From contig CM067535.1 of assembly GCA_034509925.1 (NCBI GenBank), positions 2,621,001 to 2,685,000 of the forward strand: 64,000 nt of DNA, written 5' to 3'. The stretch comes from Hirudinaria manillensis. Taxonomy: Eukaryota > Annelida > Clitellata > Hirudinida > Hirudinidae. Positions 27,001-36,962 of the stretch are shown in pieces; the stretch's first letter is position 1, and every line of letters starts with the position of its first letter. Below the pieces are notes generated by a model. That model was not told the DNA's origin. It was given only the letters and a program-made list of their open reading frames with translations, and ran no database searches. The translations under genes and the position numbers were made by a program.

Positions 27001-28184
27001 AAAGACTTTGCAAGGCAAAGAAATTTGTGGAGCTGGTTTGCCCGAGAGTAACGCGTACAGGTAATTTATTTATGAGAAATAAATTTTAGCCAACTATAAT
27101 TATCACCTATTATTTCACTTTAGAATGCGGTTTTCGCGGTTTTTCTGATGACGAACTCGGTCCATACATCGTCACTGGGATTAAGGCAAGACATGGTGCT
27201 TGGCCTTGGCACGCGCAAATAATTCATGGAAATACTATCATCTGTGGTGGCAGCCTTATACATAAGAAATGGGTTCTAACTGCAGCTCACTGTTTAGAGT
27301 TAGATTTGCCTAATTTCCTCATTAACTTCTGCAAATGCATTGCAAGAAAATGAATCATCTGGCAGGAAGATAATGGGTGACATTTATATAAAATTGGGCA
27401 CCATTATTGCAAACGACCCTCTAGTCAAGAACCACACGATTTCTCATTTCACGCTTCATCCAAATTTCAATCCTGAAACTCGTGAGAATGACATTGCTAT
27501 GATCAAGTTGAATATTTCCATTCGAATGACTAGTTCTATTAGGACCGTTTGTTTGCCTGGAGGTATAGCCAGTCTAAAAGAATTGATGTCTTTTCGATAT
27601 TGCATTGTCACCGGCTTCGGCAAGATTGCTGAAGGTTAGATATTCGTGTTTTGTCAAACAATAGTTTAATAATAAATGAAGTTGATATAAATTACTAAAG
27701 GGCAACGCTATTCAAGGTATCTATTACAAGGTAAAATGAACATCATGAATTATAAAAAATGCGCCGATAATTTACAAAACATAACTGGTGTCAGTTCCGA
27801 TACTGTTTACAATCTTTTGAAATCTAAAAAGATTTTATGTGGTGGCTCACCTTTAACGAATTACGGGACAAATATCTGTAAGGTAACTAAATCCTATTAA
27901 CTTAAGTAATTAATATGCCGAGCATGAGAATTAAAGGATTGTCATCTACAGATGCGAAAAGCTATTTGTTGTTTAGACCATAATTCACATCATGAATTAT
28001 TTCACTTTAGGGTGACAGCGGTGGTCCTTTGGTTTGCAAAAACGATTTTGGTAGATGGATTCAACTTGGTATTGCCAGCCATTCACATGCAAAAGTTACT
28101 GGACATGCTAGAGATTGTGAAGACAGTATTTTTACAAGAATCGATCAATATTTGGACTATATAAATGCCCATTTTCATAACTGA
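21988..28184 (+). CDS. Unit 4: FTP2-LDLa3-SRCR-serine protease (signal exon unresolved)
   Basis: Sixteen exons give 765 codons in frame: 21988-22188, 22594-22677, 24548-24679, 25008-25205, 25391-25492, 25549-25683, 25989-26099, 26182-26295, 26386-26499, 26616-26748, 26813-26932, 27005-27060, 27124-27298, 27366-27634, 27701-27882, 28011-28184. Residues 1-139 and 139-284 are FTP domains, 284-397 three LDLa repeats, 397-500 SRCR-like, 500-765 S1 protease. The triad is complete (TAAHC, NDIAM, GDSGGP). The activation site is Y|IVTG and residue 189 is Asn (GTNICK). The intron after LDLa1 starts with GC (26100-26101, GCAAGT), a GC-AG intron. A truncated R2/R4-type LINE lies antisense in the FTP1 intron 22678-24547. 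The closest relative in the array is unit 3 (shared LWLEY in LDLa2 and a RGFSD lead into the protease). Secretion is inferred from the family. Confidence 0.87.
22800..23980 (-). mobile_element. 5'-truncated R2/R4-type non-LTR retrotransposon inserted in a TAA microsatellite
   Basis: On the minus strand the element starts abruptly at 23980 in the RT C-terminal region, encodes the downstream endonuclease, and has a 3' region that ends in about thirteen A at 22812-22800. Both ends abut TAA/TTA triplet repeats (22780-22800 and 23981-24069). The Dong element of the R4 clade is known to insert in TAA repeats, and the endonuclease type here fits that group. It lies in the intron between FTP1 exons 2 and 3 of unit 4, antisense to it. 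Confidence 0.88.
22989..23979 (-). CDS. C-terminal reverse transcriptase and restriction-like endonuclease of the R2/R4-type LINE (partial)
   Basis: The open frame continues upstream of the Met at 23933 to the truncation point, with DTPTAFF and GGLGLLQLRKWVPLIR, typical of the end of R2-group RT proteins. A zinc finger follows (CDAGC...H....C) and then the restriction-like endonuclease with PDLVAWSKDD and a second Asp about twelve residues later (CDVTI). The tail is Arg/Lys-rich. The RT palm and any N-terminal DNA-binding domain are missing, so this copy is inactive. Confidence 0.88.
23981..24069. repeat. (TTA)n microsatellite, about 29 copies
   Basis: An uninterrupted TTA run directly at the 5' truncation point of the R2/R4-type LINE; the shorter TAA/ATT tract at 22780-22800 is at its 3' end. 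Both are best read as halves of one target tract. Confidence 0.95.
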
Positions 28185-28916
28185 ATGTATTTTTCACAAT
28201 TTGAATGTTGCTTATTTGAAAATTTGTGACGATTTATTACAGTTAATTTTGAAAACATATTTTTGAGATTTGTTGGTGACTAAGGACAAGATCTTATTTT
28301 TGTTTACAAAGTTTGTAAAGTAATGGGCATCAAATTTAGGCCTCTCGTTTTCAATCATTGTTTTTATAATTCTAAGTAGCATTAATAATAATAGTAGAAA
28401 TAATAGTATTAAGTAGATATTTTGGACTGTGTGTTATATTCTAGTCGAATTTATTGCAGTTGCAAATGTCAACAAAAAATATTTTAGAAATTATAGCCAT
28501 GTTTTAAAATGTATTCATTTATTTTTAAATTATAAAGCGAAATAGTTTCAGTTTACCAATAGTATTATTGATGAAATGGGATGAATTATACCATTTTTAT
28601 AATCGAAATCTAGCGATTGAAATATAATTGAGAGCAATTTCAAATCAATAAATACATTTTTATGTTGTTGGCACTGTTTTTTTTTTTTAGTAAATTCAGT
28701 TGGTACGGCATCTAATTAGCATTCATCAGCTTAGAACGAGCATTACGAGCAGCTAATATAAAAGCTAACTTCCGATTACATATTTACTGAGTACAGTAGA
28801 TTAGACGAAAGATTAATTGTGCAAGAAAATAAACAAATGTTAATGACAAATCTTGGCTATTTTTAAGCACGTTAATTAATCAAATTGTAGACAAGAGATT
28901 TTGTGTCCTGAAGAAA
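28185..28916. other. Spacer between units 4 and 5
   Basis: AT-rich spacer with no recognisable exon, RNA or mobile element; it should hold the unit 4 terminator region and the unit 5 promoter, but no specific site could be supported. Confidence 0.55.
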
Positions 28917-31900
28917 ATGGACTTAATTGGCTTTTGTTTGATGCTATTAGCCTTAGGCAGAGGTTCCGCTGAAAATGGCAAGATAACAATTTTGAACATT
29001 ACGTGATCAATTTTTATTTTACTGTTATCGTCGCTAAAGTAGTTAATTGAACTATATTTATTTCAAATACGAATATCATGCAATCTATTCGTTTATGTGG
29101 CCAAAGTTTTAAAACAAGCCGACATATTTATTTCAAACATCTAAATCATTTTAATGCCCTTATGAATTTCGATTACAAAATTCAGTTAAATTATTATTAA
29201 TTAAATATTATTAAATTAATATTAATTAAATATTTTTTACGTGCTCATTAGCAATTGCAACGATTCTTGGGACTCATCAAAGCGGTCTGTCCCCTACAAG
29301 TTTATTGGCTACCGACGATAACTTAAAAACGTGCACAGAAATTCTTGCTTTTCCAAGTAAAAAAGCCTGGTGGACTGCAATACTTGATGACATTCAAGCC
29401 ATTTTGAGGGTTGCAATTTTCTTCCATCCAAATGTCCACGGTCTGATTTGAGAATCTATTTTGCTAGTCGAATGATCACTAACGACTAACGAATTCACTT
29501 TTAATCGTTGCACAGCTGCCAGTTACGTGAAGCGCTTCAACGTTTTCGTTTCGAATGATGCCGAATATCCTCAGCAACAATTGTGCAACTCATTTGGAAA
29601 AGATGCCATCGCCCATAAAGGTTTGAATTGAAAATGTACTCGTAGGATCAAAGTAAAATTTCTTCTTGATTTATAAGACTTTATTCATTTATTAGGAATA
29701 TTAACTTTATTTGTTTACGAACTGTTATATATGTAATTTGTTTTTTTTTTTAATTTTTAGGGAATTACATCGACATAGTTTGTGTTGAACATGTTGTCGG
29801 TCAATACATAACCATCATGAGTAACGAGGGTCCAAGAAACCAATTCTACTTGTGCGAAGTGAAGATTTTCCTCAAAGAATACGACAGAGGTAATTTGTTT
29901 GTTTTTTTTTTTTCAAAAATTCCGATAAATTACAATATAATAATTAAAAATAATTCGAATACGGGGAGGGATTCAAAATGAACAAATTTTTGACGACGTC
30001 TTTCAAAGACCAATCCAAACACTATTCGCGACAATTGTTTATAAACCGAGTTGTATGTGATTTGTCAAAAGAAAATCATTGACAACTTGATAATTTCTAT
30101 TAACGTTACTATTAACATAGGTTGTACGGACGGCATGATGAGGTGTGAATATAGATCCGTTTGCATGCCAAAAAAAGAAATTTGTGACCGAGTGAAACAA
30201 TGTCCAGATGGTAGTGACGAAAGGCCATGCGGTAATTATTCAAGAATTTTATTTCATACTAGTGGTGCCCAGCCACGAGTTGCTGTGGCTCAATCTGATT
30301 AATTTTATAAGAAAGAAATTTTCTAATATGTTTATTTTTATAATTTCACAAATTTGCGTGAGGGTTACGATAGTTTAAGCTTTTTAATGTCTCGCTAAAG
30401 TTTATTTACATAGATCGGGCCGTGACGTTATCGTGGCAAGATGGCCGGATTTTCGAAAAAAAGCGTATTTTTAAACGCTGTGGTTGTGGCATATATATGA
30501 AACCTATACAAAAACACTCCTCTAATCGAATACTATGTTGTGCAAAATTTCAAAGCAATTGGTCAAGTACTTTCAGAGAACATCTGCATGTTACAAACAC
30601 ACATTGCATTTTTATTTATATAGATTATCTGAAAATCCAGTAAGATTTTTCCCTTTTTTTTCCACAAATTAATTTTATTAATTAGAAAACAAAATTCAAA
30701 CAAAACGAAACATTACAAGCCAATCATAAAATTATATACTAAATTAATATCTAATAGCATAACTCAAAGGGTCAGCTCTACTAATTTAATGTGCTTCTGC
30801 ACTGAAACTGATCCACTGTAATACTATTAAAACATTAAAGAACAGTAACACAATGTGGATATAGGAAAGGTTTAAGCAATTACTAATTTTTATTGATTCA
30901 AGAATTGGAAATAAATCCGCACGGTTTGTATGACTTTTTAAACAATAAATGCTAAGGAGGAAAATGACAAGATTGTCATTTGTGACACAAGCGACAATGA
31001 CGTTATAGAATATAATTTGGAAACACAGTATTGAAAGAAAGAGTTTGAAGGTACACTCTAAGAAAACGAAGGACTAAATTCATAAAATGAGTATGATGAA
31101 CAATTACAAATTATTACATTAAATGAAAAAATTACCATAAAATATAGCAGAAAAGACATTGCTAGCAAACTAATTGCACTCACAAATAAACTTAGGTCTT
31201 ATATTTTGTTTAAGCCTGTCTTGCCTTCCAATACAAATGCAGGGATGGACCTTGCATTCATGAGGATTGGGTTTGCGATGGAATCAAAGACTGTCCTCGG
31301 GGAGATGACGAAAAGCTTCCTACTTGTACGTATACCTAGGCATATATATAATACTATTTGACTTAACCAATTATTTTGGAATGTTATTCGTAAACTAACC
31401 TATCTCATCAATCGGCCATTTGTACTAGGGCGATACTGGCTGGATTACGAATAAGAAAGCATTACCATATTATGCAGAAATTAAATTATTAAATAATTTT
31501 CATCATAAGGTTCGTGTGGAGATTCTGAATATAAATGTCGCGATACAAAAGATTGCATCCCCATAACAAAGAGATGCGACGGTTTAAATGATTGTCACGA
31601 TTTCTCTGACGAGTTTAAATGTCGTAAGTTGATGTGCTACTAAAACAGACTTTAAAAAATTAGTGGATGGGAAATTGTAAATGAATAAATTAAATAAATA
31701 AATAAAATAAATTGCATTACGAATTACATTCAATTTAACATCTGATATGTTTATAATGGATCTCATTTAATCAAGTTAAAAAGAAACGATTTGGCATTTC
31801 GAGAGACAAATTTGAACTTCTGAAAGCAACTTTCAAAGGAGAAGACAACTTTTATATCTGTTCGGATCTATGGACCAAAGACCTTAGTGATCGTACTTGC

Positions 31901-33705
31901 GAATACATGGGTAGCAAACACAAGTATGTATGACTGTATATTACACATTATTATTTATAAGAAGATAAAAAAATGCCATTAAATTATAAAAAGAAAATTA
32001 ATAGAGTAGCATTGAATTCGAAAATAATTCCAAAATACATTCGCTGTGTTTTATTAACTGCAACAAAGCAACAGATTAACATTACGGCTCATTACTTTAT
32101 TTTTATTCCGTCCTCAGCTTTCTGGTTAAAACTCAATATTTGTACCTGAGTAGGAGTTCAGAGATGAATGGAGAGAATCTGGAAAGAAACTCGCATTCGA
32201 AGTTTAAAACTGAAAAAATACTTCGCGTTAAGGCAAATGCAAAAGTTAACTCCGATGTTCCCTTCATGTTTCTATTTGAGGAAAGGTTGAAATTTGAATA
32301 AATATAATTTTATTAAAAACATTAATATTTATATAATTATTTATTTAATATTTATATAATTATTTATTTAATATTTATATAATTATTGTTAAAATATAAA
32401 ATATATTAAGTCAACTAAGTAATTAGAATTTATGTTGATCTTTAGGTCAAATTGTAATTCGGAGAAATTTGTTAAAGTCCATTGCTATGCTACGTCGCCA
32501 AATGGTTTCTATTTGTATTTATATAATTTGTTTGTTGCACTAATTTCGTTGTCTGTTATCAGACAGAAAATTTTTTTTTGTTGGTTATTGATGTAAATTA
32601 CATCGGCAATTTTTAAGGCATATTACCCATAAACTCTATAATTTCAAATTTGTTTTCAATGATTGGAGCAGTGTGCGGCACAAAAGGGACGCTAGAAAAA
32701 CATTTAGAATCTGGAAGTCATTACATAATTAATGGTAATAAAGCAAGAATAGGTGCTTGGCCATGGCAAGCTCAAATAATTTCAGATGAAGTTACAATTT
32801 GTGGAGCGAGTATCATAGACCATAGATGGATACTGACTGCCGCTCATTGCCTAAGGTGATGTTAAGTGCTGAGTTACCTTGAATGTGCTCATTTAAACCT
32901 AAAATCAAACTTTTAAATGTAATCCATGTTTTCAAACAGTGATTTAAACAGTGCATCAGAAATATCAATTAAAGTGGGGACCAATATTATGAATGATGAC
33001 ATGGTCAAAAGTCATTCTGTGGAAAGTTTCATACTACATCCCGATTACACGTCTAATCCTATAAATAATGATATTGCTTTAATTAAGATTAGTTCTCCTC
33101 TATTATTCAATAATTTAATAAGACCAATTTGTCTCCCTGAATCAAATTTTGATGAAAAAAAGCTGTTGTCGTTTCGTTTCTGCGTTATTTCTGGTTTTGG
33201 ATATATTGACAGAAGTAGGTAAAATACTATCAATGCTTAATTTTCCTATTCATCATTTAAATAAAACATTTTAATTTCTCAGATATGGACGACCCACTAG
33301 AGAGTATATATTTACAACAGGGTCGAATGGACATCATGTCACTTGACAAATGTTTAACGAATCTGGAAAACCTAGGGAACAAAAGCATACAGTTTTATAG
33401 ACAGCAACTGGAACTAACGGACAAATTCTGTGCAGGATCGCCAGATACTGAAGATGGGGTCTCTCCTTGCAGAGTATGAAAATTTGGAAGTTTTAATATT
33501 ATTCAAATACATTAATTGAATTGCAAATTAGGGTGACAGCGGAGGTCCTCTGGTGTGCAAGAATGAGCATGGAATTTGGACACAAGTAGGGATTATTAGT
33601 TCTTACTACACTCACCGTTCTCCGGATAAGAAGCATTGCACAAACAGTGCATTAACTAAAGTCGGAAAATATTTGGAATTCATTCGTGACAATATAAATC
33701 GTTAA
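28917..33705 (+). CDS. Unit 5: secreted single-FTP-LDLa3-SRCR-serine protease
   Basis: Fourteen exons close to 672 codons plus stop: 28917-28977, 29252-29440, 29516-29620, 29761-29889, 30121-30231, 31215-31325, 31510-31623, 31776-31923, 32118-32285, 32446-32504, 32672-32855, 32940-33214, 33283-33473, 33532-33705. Residues 1-20 are a signal peptide, 21-161 the only FTP domain, 162-273 three LDLa repeats, 274-398 SRCR-like, 399-672 S1 protease with full triad (TAAHC, NDIAL, GDSGGP). Activation site Y|IING; residue 189 is Ser (GVSPCR), more like chymotrypsin or elastase. The first intron starts with GC (28978-28979). The last Cys of LDLa2 is made by a codon split T|GT across the intron, as in units 7 and 9. 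The SRCR exon could instead start at 32151; 32118 fits the homologs better. AATAAA lies at 33751-33756. Confidence 0.88.
30256..30640. mobile_element. Possible short dispersed element in the LDLa1-LDLa2 intron of unit 5
   Basis: This intron (30232-31214) is about 1 kb where relatives have 200-400 bp. Part of it has a base composition unlike the surroundings, starting ACTAGTGGTGCCCAGCCACG with a GCCAC/GTGGC pair, continuing through a GATCGGGCCGTGACG block and ending near TTTATATAGAT. It has no protein-coding content that I trust. A SINE-like or small transposon insertion is inferred; no family assigned. Confidence 0.4.
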
Positions 33706-33949
33706 TTTACAGTTACATTTGTCTTACTGGTTATTTATAATGATTTACAAAATAAACACTTCAAGGCCTCATCGTTTTTGAGAAACTAAGCATTGGAAAT
33801 GTAGCGATTTATATTCCGGATCTGTTGGCTTGGATTTATAAAAACATTGCGTTGATTTAAATCCTTTTGCATTAATCTTACAACGAAATCATACATTATT
33901 GCAATATGCTTTGTTATTTTCAAATAGGGACATACATAATGTATCTACA

Positions 33950-34698
33950 TTAACTATCAAGATAACCCAAGAGCTGAGAGATATTATGCTTGTCGCCTTG
34001 TAATACACCTGAGTTTTTCTAAAACTAAGCGGGGCGACGACGTTGCCTTGATTAAAACTGATAGAGTCCTTCCTAAAGGATCTCCGATATTTCCTATTTG
34101 TTTGCCTGACAAGGTTTACAATGACGTCAAGTTGAGGAGACACCGCTATTGTGTTGCAACTGGTTTTGGACGAAATAATAGGGGTATAAAAGTTTTTAAA
34201 TGATTTAAACGATTTTTGTCGGTTTTATTATGTAATAATTTTTATTTATTCTACAGATGATAATCGAAAACCTCCAGTAAAATTGCTGCAGGGACGGCAA
34301 AATTTAATGACGAATGAAGAATGTCTGAAAAATATGTTAAATGACACAACGAAAAATATATAGATAGTAAGCTGAATACGATGAAATTTATTTGCTCCTG
34401 TTCCACACCAACAACTTATGGAGTGAACCTTTGCAATGTCAGGAATGTTGAAGGCAAAGTTGGAACTTATAAAGTGTAACTTTCTTTATCTATGACATAA
34501 CATTTCATTTATAATTGTTATATCAAGGGTGACAGTGGAGGTCCTTTGGTCTGCAGGAATGAAAATGGGATATGGACTCAAATAGGAATTTCAAAGTCCA
34601 CTTATGCAAGTAAAATACACAAAATGTGCACTAACACTGATTTAATGAGTGTTGATTATTACTTGGATTTCATCAGAAGTATTATCTACAACTTTTGA
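33950..34698 (+). pseudogene. Unit 6: protease-only fragment
   Basis: Only the three last protease exons are recognisable: part of exon 2 (about 33950-34182, VALIK and PICLP motifs, catalytic Asp in GDDVAL), exon 3 (34258-34437, LLQGRQNL and NEECL) and exon 4 (34529-34698, GDSGGPLVC). Exon 3 has an in-frame TAG near 34363 after NDTTKNI, and the CAGS motif is changed to CSCS. No FTP, LDLa, SRCR or His-bearing exon precedes it, so it is a dead partial duplicate. Its neighbours suggest an origin by unequal exchange within the array. Confidence 0.82.
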
Positions 34699-34889
34699 AA
34701 TTCTGAAAATAAACAAATAAATAAACCAAATCAATAAACAAAATTGAAATTACGAAGATTTCTGTAGCACTGATATAAATTTTAATACAGGAATTATTGG
34801 AAATTTCATTGAAAAAGCTATTCAAAAGATAAGTTATGCGATGAATAAAGTGAAAAATTTGAATAAAGTGATAAGAGTCATAACGAACC

Positions 34890-34975
34890 AGGGCCTAAGT
34901 AGGGGTTATTCGCTTCATATTAATTATTATTCATCAATCTCCGGATAAGAAGAATTGTACAATTAGTATATTTAA
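34890..34975 (+). pseudogene. Remnant of another last protease exon
   Basis: The stretch shares the SPDKK-C region with the last exon of unit 5 (33600-33660): both carry TCTCCGGATAAGAAG followed by a Cys codon and a similar tail. Frame is not kept. It marks one more lost family member between units 6 and 7. Confidence 0.6.
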
Positions 34976-35186
34976 AAAAGAAAGGAAAATAATTTTATGA
35001 TATCATGCCATTAAATTTAGAGAAAAGTCATTTAGTCCAGCATTAAAAATGTAACAAAAACAAGAACAGGCATTTAAAATAAATTTTGTATTATATGAAG
35101 CCTTATGGTAATATATATTTAATGAAAAGTTAATAAATAAGTTAAATAAATAAATAGTAATAATAATAGCACTTTCATTATATTTT

Positions 35187-35860
35187 TCACTTGTCTATCC
35201 CTACCTAACTTACTGTAATATCATATGGGCTTCTACTTACAAGACACACTTACATCAGTTATCATTATTACAAAAACGGATTGTGCGCGTCATTTTCCTG
35301 CTGCCGCCTCTATCATCGACTGTCTCTGCCTTTACAAACAATAATCTACTAAGTGTAACCCAAATTCATGACTTCCAAACTGCCCTTTTTATGTTTGCCT
35401 ATCACTTCAATTCTATTCCTAAAATATTTTCAGATTTTTTCATAACAAGCAATACCTATAACAATCCTTCTTATTTCTTACGTAACACTCACGAATACAG
35501 TCCTACCTTTGCTAAATCTACTTTGAAATTATTTTCTATACAGTGTTATGGGCCCAGATTATATACTTCAATTCCAGATTCAGTTAGGGAATTAACTTGT
35601 TTACATTCATGTCCTTTTGAATTATTGTTTTTATTGTTTAAGAAATTGTATAAATCTCATCTGGTGAGAGCTATTTGAGTTTACATGGTTGTATTTATAT
35701 ATGTTATGATTTCCAGGGCCAGTCTGTTTAGCGGAAGCGTGCGCTTCCTTAAGACTGACCCTATGAGTTTATTTTGTATTTTAAGTTTAATTTGTTTCGT
35801 TGGTGTACATAATTGTTTGTTCAATTGTTTGTTCAATAAACTCTAAACTCTTGAAAAAAA
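35187..35860 (+). mobile_element. 3' end of a jockey/CR1-like LINE
   Basis: The frame from about 35187 to 35678 encodes the region after the RT domain, with YCNIIWASTYKTHL and LLQKRIVRVI, a signature of the C-terminal end of many non-LTR reverse transcriptases. A short 3' UTR follows and ends with an A-rich tail at about 35850-35862. The endonuclease and catalytic RT parts are missing (5' truncation). It lies between units, in the same orientation as the genes. The exact clade is not determined. Confidence 0.85.
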
Positions 35861-35929
35861 AAATAATATTAACAATAATAATAATAATAATAATAAATAA
35901 ACAAAATCAGGAAAACAATTTATTACACA

Positions 35930-36420
35930 TATTCTAGTTAATATTCTAAAGAACCATCTAGCGAATAAAATTTAAATTGACAATTAGACTTGATCATTTA
36001 TTATTAAAGAAAAACGAAATGATAAAAAATATAAATATGAAAAAATAATTATAATGAGTTATATAATTTACCCCATTCAAATCAAAACAATTTTTAATTT
36101 AAGTAGCCATCTTGCGAATAAAATGAAATTGGTAATTTAAAATGATTTTGCTATCTAAAGAATCATCATTTAAGTGCGATAAAAAATAAATAAAAATCAG
36201 TAACATAATTTAAAAACAATTCCATCTTCTATTATAAAGAGACATCTGGCGAAGAAAAATAAAAACGGTGATTTGAAATCATTATTTTATCATAAGAATC
36301 AACATTTAAATATGACCAAAATAAATAAAATCAGTAAATTAATTTAAAAACATAATTACAGTTTTCAATATGCAGAGCCATCTAGCGAATGAAATGAAAA
36401 TAGTCATTAAAATTAAAGAT
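35930..36420. repeat. Diverged tandem repeat of about 135 bp, four copies
   Basis: A CCATCTAGCGAATAAAAT-like core recurs at about 35954, 36107, 36242 and 36378 (spacings 153, 135, 136 bp), each followed by similar AT-rich text ending in a run such as AAAATCAG. Copies are diverged. Function unknown; possibly satellite or remains of a repeated transposon terminus. Confidence 0.7.
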
Positions 36421-36499
36421 AAAGTTATAAGTAAAGTAACGCTATTCAATTGTCGTCCTTATTAAGGAAATAATCAAAATATTGTTAAATATTCATATT

Positions 36500-36570
36500 G
36501 TTAACCCTAATTGTTAAATATTCATATTGTTAACCCTAACCTAACCCTAACCCTAACTATAACCCTAAAC
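36500..36570. repeat. Short interstitial telomere-like tract (CCCTAA type)
   Basis: Isolated and tandem TTAACCCTAA, CTAACCCTAACCCTAACTA and ACCCTAAAC units occur here, i.e. TTAGGG on the other strand, next to a duplicated GTTAAATATTCATATT phrase. About five near-perfect hexamers are present, too few to call a telomere. Confidence 0.65.
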
Positions 36571-36962
36571 TTTTTAGTTCCCATAAATCAATCATAAAAC
36601 AAATCAACTGAAACTATATTGTTATACTGGGACCTCTTGATATTGCAAATGCATTAATAAATTACTGATAATGCAGACCACTAAGTCAGATAAAAACAGA
36701 GTAAATTGATGTGATAAAATTAATTAGGTAATAAATAATGTCTCAACAAATAAAACCATCAACCGTTAAGTCTCATTAAGATAATTCTTAGCTTGATCAA
36801 CTTATGATCGGCTTCAAATCCTCCTGTTGCAAATAACTAATTTTGATTATCGATACCGATCGGAACTAGCTTTCGTGAATTATCAGGTGCATAAAGTTGC
36901 TACACAGGAGATGAACTTGCACTAACTGGCTCGTATTAATAACTTCAACAACTACTCCGATT

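Noticed and set aside
31319..31332. Suspected frameshift at the LDLa2-LDLa3 junction of unit 5
   Set aside because: Using the donor one codon earlier (ACTT|GTACGT) restores the Cys and the frame, as in units 7 and 9.
36500..36570. True chromosome end
   Set aside because: Only a few hexamers, and intact genes continue on both sides.
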